From CAZTZL01 sp964617625 (lineage in GTDB: Bacteria > Zhuqueibacterota > QNDG01 > DSAB01), in NCBI GenBank assembly GCA_964617625.1, contig CAZTZL010000002.1, positions 29,552 to 93,551 on the forward strand: DNA of 64,000 nt, in the 5' to 3' direction. A model generated the notes under the pieces. The model made no database searches. It had not been told where the DNA came from and saw nothing but the letters and a program-made list of their open reading frames with translations. Made by a program: the position numbers and the translations under genes. Positions within the stretch are counted from its first letter, which is position 1. Each line of letters starts with the position of its first letter. This document shows, piece by piece, positions 17,214 to 24,921 of the stretch.

Positions 17214-18377
17214 ATGAAAACATTAAAAAAAAACCGATCTATTTTGATGATTGCCGGAGAAGCTTCCGGCGATATGCACGGAGCCGGTCTTGTCAAAGCG
17301 TTAAAAATGAAAAACCCGAATCTCAATATTTTCGGGATCGGCGGGGACAATATGGCCAGGGAGGGTGTTGAGTTAATATATCACACCCGCGATCTTTCCT
17401 TTCTCGGATTCTTCGAAGTAATCAAACACCTTCCGTTTATTCAAAAAGTTTTCAGTCACATGATTGCCCGTACTAAAACACAGAAGCCGGATCTTGTTAT
17501 ACTTATCGATTATCCGGGATTTAATCTCCGCTTTGCGGAAAAAGCCAAAAAACTGGGATTCCCAATTTTATACTTCATCAGCCCTCAAGTCTGGGCCTGG
17601 GGCAGAAACCGGGTTAAGAAAATGGCAAAGTACATCGACCGGATAATCGTGATCTTTCCGTTCGAAGCCGAATTTTACCGGCAGCACAACATGGATGTCC
17701 GTTTCGTCGGACATCCCCTTAAAGACAGTATGAACAAAATTCTGCCCAAAACAGATTTTTTCAACAAATTCGATCTCGACATCGAGAAGCCCGTTGTCGG
17801 CCTCCTTCCCGGTTCACGAACTCAGGAAGTTCAAAAACTCTTCCGATTGATGATCCAATCCTTTCAAAAAATGAAAAAGAAAATTCCGGAGCTCCAAGCC
17901 GTAGTGGGTCTCGCACCCTCTCTCCCGGATTCTGTTTATGCAAAAATTCTGAATCATACGGATGGCATTCTTCTCATTCGGGATCACACTCCTGAAGTGA
18001 TGGCGTACTCCGATGCAGTGATGGTGGCGTCCGGTACGGCCACACTCCAAACGGCATTGCTTGGCACACCGATGGTGGTACTGTATAAAATGACACCTAT
18101 CTCCTATTTCATCGGCAGAATACTGATCAAGATAAAAAATATCGCCATTGTAAACATCGTCGCTGGGAAAACCATAGTTCCCGAGTTGATTCAAAACCAG
18201 GCAACTCCAGGAAAAATCGAAAAAGAGATGTTCGATTTATTGACAAACAACAAACGAAGAGTAGCCATGATAAAACAGCTTTCCGAAGTTTCTCAAAAAT
18301 TGGGAGAAAAAGGAGCGAACAATCGTGCAGCAGATGTAGTTCTGGAATTTCTCGAAAAAACCACTTCAGAAAAATGA
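17214..18377 (+). CDS. lpxB: Lipid-A-disaccharide synthase LpxB
   Basis: 387 residues from the ATG at 17214. A TTG four codons earlier is possible, and neither has a clear ribosome site. It condenses UDP-2,3-diacylglucosamine with lipid X to make the lipid A disaccharide at the inner membrane face. Family motifs: AGEASGDMHGAGL near the start, FISPQVWAWG, PFEAEFY, FVGHPL, and the PGSRTQEV and SGTATL donor-binding motifs. It overlaps lpxK by 4 bases (ATGA). Confidence 0.97.
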   Translation: MKTLKKNRSILMIAGEASGDMHGAGLVKALKMKNPNLNIFGIGGDNMAREGVELIYHTRDLSFLGFFEVIKHLPFIQKVFSHMIARTKTQKPDLVILIDYPGFNLRFAEKAKKLGFPILYFISPQVWAWGRNRVKKMAKYIDRIIVIFPFEAEFYRQHNMDVRFVGHPLKDSMNKILPKTDFFNKFDLDIEKPVVGLLPGSRTQEVQKLFRLMIQSFQKMKKKIPELQAVVGLAPSLPDSVYAKILNHTDGILLIRDHTPEVMAYSDAVMVASGTATLQTALLGTPMVVLYKMTPISYFIGRILIKIKNIAIVNIVAGKTIVPELIQNQATPGKIEKEMFDLLTNNKRRVAMIKQLSEVSQKLGEKGANNRAADVVLEFLEKTTSEK

Positions 18378-19459
18378 TGAAACTTTTAGATAAAACATCC
18401 TGGAAGATATTAGTGTGGCCCCTCTCACAGCTTTATGCGATGGTTATTCAGATCCGAAATTTTTTCTACAAAAAACAGTGGCTAACTTCGAAACAAATGT
18501 CTGCCAAAGTCATTAGTGTGGGAAATATAACAGTCGGAGGCACAGGGAAAACCCCTCTTGTTGAAAGTCTCGCTTCTTTCCTGCATGAAAAAGGATTTAG
18601 TGTGGCCGTATTGAGCCGCGGGTATCGTCGAAAAAAAAATAAGAACGAAATAACGGTTATATCGGACAGCAATGGGCTTCGGGAAAATGCCATTCATGCC
18701 GGGGACGAACCGGCCCTTCTCGCAGAACATTTACCGGAGGTCCGGATCATTGTCAGCCGTGATCGGGTAAAGGCAGGCATGATGGCCATCGAAGAATTCG
18801 GGTGCGATCGTCTCATTCTGGATGACGGTTTTCAGCACAGAAAAATGAAGAGAGACGTCGATATTGTCGTCATCGATGCGACCAACCCCTGGGGGAATGG
18901 AGGCGTTCTTCCTGCCGGCCCGCTGAGAGAACCTATTCAAAATCTCAAAAGAGCCGATGCGGTTGTACTGTCCCGAACGGACGAGACGGACAACCTTGAA
19001 AATCTACTCATTCAAATCGATACCCTGTGCAAAGCTCCGATATGGTTCGCAAAACACAAACCGGAACATTGGATCAATTTCAATCAGGGAACAATCCGGC
19101 CGATTTGTTTTCTCGAGAAAAAATGCGTGGCCGCTTTTTGCGGTATCGGGAACCCCGACTCATTCAAACGGACGTTAATGTCTATGGATGTTGAGATCAT
19201 CGACTTTTTTCAATATCGGGACCACCACTGGTATGCGGTCCACGAACTTCAAAAAATGTCGGATCTTGCGCAATCGAAGGGTGCTGTTGCTCTGGTAACC
19301 ACAGAAAAAGACCGGACGCGAATTCCCGAATCCTTCGCCAACAATATACCGGTCTACATTCTCAAGATCAAAATGGAAATTCAGGGAAAAGGGAAAGCGC
19401 TTCATACTCTGTTGCAACCGGTCACAGCATTCCGGGAAGGAATTAAAAATGAGCGATAA
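18374..19459 (+). CDS. lpxK: Tetraacyldisaccharide 4'-kinase LpxK
   Basis: 361 residues. It phosphorylates the 4' position of the lipid A disaccharide. Walker A GGTGKT is at 55-60 after a membrane-associated N-terminal helix. The LILDDGFQHR motif follows near 150 and the CGIGNP and TTEKD motifs are in the C-terminal half. The ATG overlaps the lpxB stop, and its own end overlaps the regulator gene by 11 bases. Confidence 0.97.
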   Translation: MMKLLDKTSWKILVWPLSQLYAMVIQIRNFFYKKQWLTSKQMSAKVISVGNITVGGTGKTPLVESLASFLHEKGFSVAVLSRGYRRKKNKNEITVISDSNGLRENAIHAGDEPALLAEHLPEVRIIVSRDRVKAGMMAIEEFGCDRLILDDGFQHRKMKRDVDIVVIDATNPWGNGGVLPAGPLREPIQNLKRADAVVLSRTDETDNLENLLIQIDTLCKAPIWFAKHKPEHWINFNQGTIRPICFLEKKCVAAFCGIGNPDSFKRTLMSMDVEIIDFFQYRDHHWYAVHELQKMSDLAQSKGAVALVTTEKDRTRIPESFANNIPVYILKIKMEIQGKGKALHTLLQPVTAFREGIKNER

Positions 19460-20819
19460 ATACATCATGGTCGTTGATGACGATAAAAACACACGGCGGC
19501 TCATCGAAGACATCCTGACCAAAACCGGCCGATATAAAGTGATTCAGGCCACAAATGGCGAGGCCTGTCTTCATAAACTCGAAAATGAAATCGTCCATTT
19601 GGTTTTACTCGACTTGCAAATGCCCGGCATTGACGGTATCGAAACCCTGAAGCGTATCCGGCGGCAATTTCATGATCTTCCGGTCATTATCATGACAGCT
19701 CACGGCACCATCGATCGGGCAGTATCTTCCATGAAGCTCGGATCCCATGATTTTCTTGCAAAACCATTCCCCGCTGAAAGACTGAGGGTCACGGTAAAAA
19801 ACGCCCTGGAGGCCAGTGACCTGGAGAGTGAAGTTAAAAGTCTCCGTTCTGAGCTCAAGGACCGATACCAGATTAACAATATTATCGGTCAGAGTAAAAT
19901 CATGCAAAACATTTTTTATGCAGTGCAGAAAATAGTAGACAGCGAAGTCACCGTCCTCATTCAGGGAGAAAGCGGCACAGGAAAAGAACTCTTCGCACGG
20001 GCCATTCACGAAAATTGTAAAATGAGACGGACAAAACCTTTTGTCGCCGTAAATTGCACTGCCCTGCCCGAATCTCTCCTGGAAAGTGAGCTCTTTGGAC
20101 ACGAAAAAGGCGCATTCACGGGAGCCGCAGCAAAAAGAATCGGCAAATTCGAACTGGCAAACGGAGGAACGGTATTCCTTGATGAAATCGGTGAAATGAG
20201 CCAGTCCACTCAAGCAAAAATTCTTCGTGTTTTGCAGGAAAGAGAATTCGAGCGCGTCGGAGGGAACGAACTGATCAAAGTCAATATTCGTTTGATATCA
20301 GCTACAAACAAAAATCTTGAAGAGGAAGTCCGGAAAGGCAATTTCAGGAAAGATCTGTTCTACCGCATCAGTGTCTATCCCATCAAACTGCCTCCGTTAA
20401 GAGAAAAAAAAGAGGATATTCCCCTGTTAATAGCACATTTCATTAAACGTTATAACAAGAGAGAGAAAAAAACAGTACAGGGGATACAACCGGAAGCGTT
20501 AAAAATTCTACTCAATTATAACTGGCCCGGAAACATCCGTGAACTCGAGAACACAATCGAACGGGCGGTCGTGATCACCAACACAAATACCATTGTTATA
20601 GACGACTTGCCTCCTCACGTTATAGCAATGGGAGAAAAGGAAACAATCGATATAGAAGAAACCTTGCCAAAATGGAAAGAAAAGCATGAAATTGAAATTC
20701 TTCGAAAAACACTGCTGGAATTCGAGGGAAATATTTCCAAGGCAGCCAAAAAACTGGGTATCGGGAGGGCAACCATCTATCGTAAGGCGAAAAAGTACGA
20801 TTTGCCCATTTCAAGATAA
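19449..20819 (+). CDS. NtrC-type sigma-54-dependent response regulator (orphan)
   Basis: 456 residues. The receiver domain (1-120) has Asp10-12, phospho-acceptor Asp55 and the conserved Thr/Lys. The AAA+ domain (about 145-370) has GESGTGKE, the sigma-54 contact loop GAFTGA and Walker B FLDEIGEM. A Fis-type helix-turn-helix at the C-terminus (NISKAAKKLGIGRATIYRK) completes the protein. All parts needed for activation of sigma-54 promoters are present. No histidine kinase lies nearby. The gene starts inside lpxK with its own AAGGA seven bases before the ATG, so expression is tied to the lipid A genes. The target genes are unknown. Confidence 0.95.
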   Translation: MSDKYIMVVDDDKNTRRLIEDILTKTGRYKVIQATNGEACLHKLENEIVHLVLLDLQMPGIDGIETLKRIRRQFHDLPVIIMTAHGTIDRAVSSMKLGSHDFLAKPFPAERLRVTVKNALEASDLESEVKSLRSELKDRYQINNIIGQSKIMQNIFYAVQKIVDSEVTVLIQGESGTGKELFARAIHENCKMRRTKPFVAVNCTALPESLLESELFGHEKGAFTGAAAKRIGKFELANGGTVFLDEIGEMSQSTQAKILRVLQEREFERVGGNELIKVNIRLISATNKNLEEEVRKGNFRKDLFYRISVYPIKLPPLREKKEDIPLLIAHFIKRYNKREKKTVQGIQPEALKILLNYNWPGNIRELENTIERAVVITNTNTIVIDDLPPHVIAMGEKETIDIEETLPKWKEKHEIEILRKTLLEFEGNISKAAKKLGIGRATIYRKAKKYDLPISR

Positions 20820-20831
20820 GGAAAAAGCATT

Positions 20832-22481
20832 TTGACACAAACCTCGGATTTTTTAGTCATCGGCAGCGGAATCGCCGGTCTCTCTTTTGCTTTGCGGGCC
20901 GCGAAAATTGGTACAGTGATTATACTGACAAAAAAAGAACGCGCGGATACCAACACCAATCTGGCTCAGGGAGGAATCGCTTCTGTATTTGCTTCGGATG
21001 ATTCTTTCAATCTGCACATTCAGGATACAGTAAAAGCCGGTGTCAATCTCGGCCATCTTAAAGCAATCGAACTCATCGTTCGGGAAGGACCGGAGAGTAT
21101 CAAAGAATTGGAACAATGGGGCGTAACCTTCACCTACCAGAATGTCGGGGACTCTCATTTCGATCTGGGCAGGGAAGGTGGACATTCACGAAATCGAATC
21201 GTTCATGTAAAAGACCAAACCGGTATGGCGATTGAACAGGCCCTGTTGGAGAAAGTCCGGGACAATCAAAACATCCTGTTTTTCGAAAATCATACGGCCA
21301 TTGAATTGATTACAGAACATCATCTGTTAGAAAAGGAAGATGGTCAAAAAGATTCTATTCATTGCTGGGGTGTTTATGCATTGGATGAAAATTCAGGAGA
21401 AGTCAAAATTTATCTGGCCAAAGCGACACTTCTGGCTACCGGAGGAGTAGGAAGAGTGTACCTGCATACAACCAATCCGTCCATAGCAACCGGTGACGGC
21501 ATTGCAATTGCCTTCCGTGCAGGGGCAGCCATTTCCAATTTGGAATTTATGCAGTTCCATCCAACTTCCCTGTATCATCCCGAAGGAGAATCATTTCTCA
21601 TTTCAGAAGCAGTTCGAGGTTTTGGGGCTGTCCTGCGAACGAAGAACGGAAATCTATTTATGGAAAAATACCACCCGCAGGCGGATCTGGCTCCAAGAGA
21701 TGTGGTCGCACGTGCGATCGATACCGAAATGAAAAGAAGCGGACATGACTGTGTTTATCTTCATACTGAGCACCTGAATGCCAAACAACTCCGGGACCGA
21801 TTCCCGCAAATCAATACAAAATTACTCTCTTTAAAAATTGACATGACGAAAGAACCGATCCCTGTGGTCCCGGCGGCACATTATATGTGCGGAGGTATTC
21901 TGACCGACCTGAATGGAAGAAGCTCCATTGAAGGGCTTTATGTGGCGGGAGAAACAGCCTGCACGGGAGTCCACGGTGCAAACAGGCTCGCGTCAAACTC
22001 TCTGCTGGAAGCATTGGTATTTTCAAGGCAGGTCTATTTTCACGCTTCAAGATATATCAAGGAACAAAAGATCTCTCTTCCAAAAATTCCTCCCTGGGAC
22101 GACGAGGGTACTTTCGATCATGAAGAGTGGGTTCTTATTTCACACGATCAGAGAGAGACACAAAGACTGATGTGGGACTATGTTGGAATCGTACGGTCTA
22201 CGGAACGTCTTCAGCGGGCAGGCAGGAGAATCGAACTGATACAAGAAGAAATCGAAACATTTTATAAACGCACCCGTGTAACACACGAACTTCTTGAACT
22301 CCGCAACCTGGCTTGCGTCGCCTCCCTCATTATTCGCTCAGCTCTCTTTCGAAAAGAGAGCCGTGGTCTTCATTATACAACTGACTATCCGCGTCGGGAC
22401 GACAAAAACTGGGTAGGAGATACGGTCATTCTGGAAAATAAAACATTCCTTCATTCGCTTTCCGGTTCGTTGCCGCATTAA
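20832..22481 (+). CDS. nadB: L-aspartate oxidase NadB
   Basis: 549 residues. An FAD enzyme that oxidises aspartate to iminoaspartate for NAD synthesis. FAD-binding GSGIAGLSFAL is near the start. The RNRIVHVKDQTG segment, the active-site HPT in MQFHPTSLYHP, and GVHGANRLASNSLLEALVF near the C-terminal side are all family signatures. The start is a TTG 12 bases after the regulator's stop, as no in-frame ATG exists before the motif. nadA and nadC are not in the window. It ends the plus-strand block at a bidirectional terminator. Confidence 0.97.
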   Translation: MTQTSDFLVIGSGIAGLSFALRAAKIGTVIILTKKERADTNTNLAQGGIASVFASDDSFNLHIQDTVKAGVNLGHLKAIELIVREGPESIKELEQWGVTFTYQNVGDSHFDLGREGGHSRNRIVHVKDQTGMAIEQALLEKVRDNQNILFFENHTAIELITEHHLLEKEDGQKDSIHCWGVYALDENSGEVKIYLAKATLLATGGVGRVYLHTTNPSIATGDGIAIAFRAGAAISNLEFMQFHPTSLYHPEGESFLISEAVRGFGAVLRTKNGNLFMEKYHPQADLAPRDVVARAIDTEMKRSGHDCVYLHTEHLNAKQLRDRFPQINTKLLSLKIDMTKEPIPVVPAAHYMCGGILTDLNGRSSIEGLYVAGETACTGVHGANRLASNSLLEALVFSRQVYFHASRYIKEQKISLPKIPPWDDEGTFDHEEWVLISHDQRETQRLMWDYVGIVRSTERLQRAGRRIELIQEEIETFYKRTRVTHELLELRNLACVASLIIRSALFRKESRGLHYTTDYPRRDDKNWVGDTVILENKTFLHSLSGSLPH

Positions 22482-22512
22482 AAAAACCATTCCGAGAATT
22501 CGGGATGGTTTT
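22481..22512. terminator. Bidirectional rho-independent terminator
   Basis: An 11-bp stem with one G-U pair (AAACCATTCCG / CGGGATGGTTT) and a 6-base loop lies between the convergent nadB and SMR-like genes. The minus strand reads through the stem into seven T. The plus strand ends in four T. It serves both directions. Confidence 0.8.
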
Positions 22513-22556
22513 GAATATTTATATCAAATTTTTATAAATTTCAATTCTGTCAAGAA

Positions 22557-22913
22557 TCAGCGTGCCACCATCCAGACGCCGGCCACAATAAATATAAAAC
22601 CAGCTATTTGCATAACAGTGATTGTTTCTTTCAAGGCAAAAAATGACACTAAAACAACGATGATCAATCCCATACTAACCATGATCGGATAGGCCACGCT
22701 TAAATTCAGTTTTGATAAAACGATACTGTAAGCAACTAATGCCAGACCAAAAGAAAGCACTCCTGTATAGAGAAACGGCTGACCAAGCGCATATTTAATT
22801 AAAACCGGTATGCTTTCTAGTTTTCCAGCCTTCAGCATACCGACTTTGATTAATATATTGGCCAATGCATTAAGAACAATCGCCATAATTAATATTATCA
22901 CAGTACGCGACAT
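22557..22913 (-). CDS. SMR/EamA-like four-helix membrane protein lacking the drug-efflux glutamate
   Basis: I start at the ATG at 22913, which follows AGGGTG by five bases. The longer ORF adds 14 polar residues. 118 residues with four membrane segments, about 3-22, 37-56, 63-84 and 92-114. The pattern ILIKVGM in helix 1 and AYSIVLSKLNLSVAYPI match the small multidrug resistance superfamily. Helix 1 has no acidic residue where EmrE-type exporters carry the essential Glu14, so proton-driven drug efflux is unlikely. ArnE/ArnF-type lipid-sugar flippase subunits share this trait. It begins 16 bases after the UbiA-type gene, which fits a polyprenyl-sugar flippase. That role is inference. Confidence 0.8.
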   Translation of the reverse strand: MSRTVIILIMAIVLNALANILIKVGMLKAGKLESIPVLIKYALGQPFLYTGVLSFGLALVAYSIVLSKLNLSVAYPIMVSMGLIIVVLVSFFALKETITVMQIAGFIFIVAGVWMVAR

Positions 22914-22929
22914 TTTATCACCCTTATTT

Positions 22930-23802
22930 TTATCTAGAATAGAGAATGAAACCAACTACGAGAATATACAAAAGAATATTCAATTGCATCGGACGATCTT
23001 TCAGTATAATCAATTCGGGGCTTCCTCCCAAATTTTTTTGGTGCACAAGATAAAGATATCGAAATATTCCATAAATAACAAACGGAAGTGTAAAAATTAA
23101 ATTTCTCGTGCCGAACTTTTCCACAGTCTCGGAAGCAGTTGTATACAAAGCATATGCCATAACGGTGGAAGCAGTCACCACAGCAACCATTTGATCCAAA
23201 AGATAAGGTGTATATTCACTCAATATTTTTCGATGGGTCATTGCATCCTCACCCAGCAATACCAGCTCATGGCGTCTTTTATTGAGTGCCAAAAACAACG
23301 CGAGAAAAACAGCGCACAACAGAAGCCAGGAAGAAATAGATACACGAATAACGACAGCTCCTGCGATCGCCCTCATAACAAAACCCAGGGCAAGAATAAT
23401 GACATCGAGGATAACCACATGCTTTAAGAAAAGCGAATACGCAAGTATCATGATTGAATAAAAAAGTGCGATCCATCCGAAATTGGGTTCCAAAAGAAAC
23501 GAAGCGTACAAACCACCGCAAAAAAGTATCAGCGCTGTGATTATCGCCAATGGAATCGGGACTTTCCCCGATGCCAGTGGACGTTTGGATTTCAGTGGAT
23601 GAGCCCTGTCCTTTTCCAGATCCATCAGGTCGTTAACCAAATATTCAGCACTGCTCAGAATGCAAAACAGAACAAAACCTGCTACCGCCTTGAATAGAAA
23701 TTCTATTTGAAATAAACGAACCGAAAAAATGAGCCCGGCAAAAAGGAGGACATTCTTAGTCCATTGCTTGGGTCTCAACGATTGTATTAGAGGGACAATC
23801 AT
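22930..23802 (-). CDS. UbiA-family prenyltransferase, decaprenyl-phosphate phosphoribosyltransferase-like
   Basis: 290 residues with about eight or nine membrane helices. The first Asp-rich motif NDLMDLEKD is at 57-65, followed at once by RAHPLKSKRPLASG, the signature of the phosphoribose-transferring branch (DPPR synthase, Rv3806c type) rather than quinone prenyltransferases. The second motif is replaced by the ALNKRRHEL segment of this branch. The known reaction joins phosphoribose from PRPP to a polyprenyl phosphate, leading to polyprenyl-phospho-arabinose donors in mycobacteria. Epimerase genes of that pathway (dprE1, dprE2) are not in the window. The neighbouring SMR-like and polysaccharide genes fit a cell-surface glycan role. 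Confidence 0.85.
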   Translation of the reverse strand: MIVPLIQSLRPKQWTKNVLLFAGLIFSVRLFQIEFLFKAVAGFVLFCILSSAEYLVNDLMDLEKDRAHPLKSKRPLASGKVPIPLAIITALILFCGGLYASFLLEPNFGWIALFYSIMILAYSLFLKHVVILDVIILALGFVMRAIAGAVVIRVSISSWLLLCAVFLALFLALNKRRHELVLLGEDAMTHRKILSEYTPYLLDQMVAVVTASTVMAYALYTTASETVEKFGTRNLIFTLPFVIYGIFRYLYLVHQKNLGGSPELIILKDRPMQLNILLYILVVGFILYSR

Positions 23803-23858
23803 TGTTCGTACCTTATATAATCAGAAAACATACATCTGAAAAGTACATGTTTTAAAAA

Positions 23859-24902
23859 TCAATTAATTCGAACTTCTTTTCCAATTCGAGAGGATTCATA
23901 GAGGCCATTTACAATTTTCAGGGAACGGAGCGCTTCCTCTCCATCTACAAAGGGTGTTTTTTGCTCTTGAAATACCTTGAGAATATCCTGATAAACAAAA
24001 ATATGATTGGGACAGGATCCCTGATAAAGTCCGCCTTCATAGACATAAGGGTGAAATCCCTCTGGAATAACAGGTTTCGGATAATCCTGCACTTCCCAAA
24101 TCTCAATCTCATTCATGGCAGAACCGCTGAGCTTTACACTTCCTTTTTCCCCTAATATCGTCAGGGAACATTCCAAATTTTTCGGGAAAGTATTGATTGT
24201 AAATTCAATCGATCCCAAGGTGCCCGATTCAAATTGAACCAGGCCAAAAACCATATCCTCAATTTCTATCTTGTGACAACAACAATCCATTTTCCCGAAA
24301 ACAGACGAGACATCCCCAATCAGCCATTGCATGATGTCCACATAATGAATTCCCTGATTGAGAAGGCTGCCCCCATCTAATTTCTTTGTACCACGCCAGT
24401 CGGATTGATCAAAATAAATCTGGGGGCGCGTCCATCGAACCACAAGACTCGTACTAAATATCTTTCCGAGTTTTCCATTTTCTATTGCAGCTTTTAAAAT
24501 TTGTATTGAAGGGTTATACCGAACCTGCTTTACTGCAAAAAAATGTAATCCTTTTCGCTTTGCAGTAAGAATAAGATCTTCCGCATCAAAATTGGTAATA
24601 GTCACTGGTTTTTCCAAAAGCACGTGAAACCCTTTTTCCAAACATTGCTTGGCTATTTCATAGTGTGTCCCATTAGGTGTGGCAATGACTATCAATTTTT
24701 GTTCAGCGTTATTAAGGAGATCTTTATAGTCAAAATACGCAGTGGCACCATACAATTCCGAAAATCCGTTTGCTTTCTCTTTAACAATATCACATACGGC
24801 AATTAGCGAAAATTTGTCTATTTTTTGAATCGCTTCCGCATGTACTTTGGCAATACGTCCGCAACCAATCAAACCGATCTGATATTTATCTATCGAATTC
24901 AT
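23859..24902 (-). CDS. Gfo/Idh/MocA-family sugar oxidoreductase
   Basis: 347 residues. The Rossmann motif GLIGCGRIAKVHAEA is near residue 10-24 and the EKP motif (VLLEKPVT) near 96. The C-terminal domain has GGSLLNQGIHYVDIMQWL, as in WbpB/WlbA-type UDP-sugar dehydrogenases. These oxidise nucleotide sugars during surface polysaccharide synthesis. It lies between the UbiA-type gene and the co-polymerase/kinase, 19 bases after the latter. It differs clearly from the other family member at 16197-17171. Confidence 0.87.
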   Translation of the reverse strand: MNSIDKYQIGLIGCGRIAKVHAEAIQKIDKFSLIAVCDIVKEKANGFSELYGATAYFDYKDLLNNAEQKLIVIATPNGTHYEIAKQCLEKGFHVLLEKPVTITNFDAEDLILTAKRKGLHFFAVKQVRYNPSIQILKAAIENGKLGKIFSTSLVVRWTRPQIYFDQSDWRGTKKLDGGSLLNQGIHYVDIMQWLIGDVSSVFGKMDCCCHKIEIEDMVFGLVQFESGTLGSIEFTINTFPKNLECSLTILGEKGSVKLSGSAMNEIEIWEVQDYPKPVIPEGFHPYVYEGGLYQGSCPNHIFVYQDILKVFQEQKTPFVDGEEALRSLKIVNGLYESSRIGKEVRIN

Positions 24903-24921
24903 TCCATTCTATCCTGTTTAA

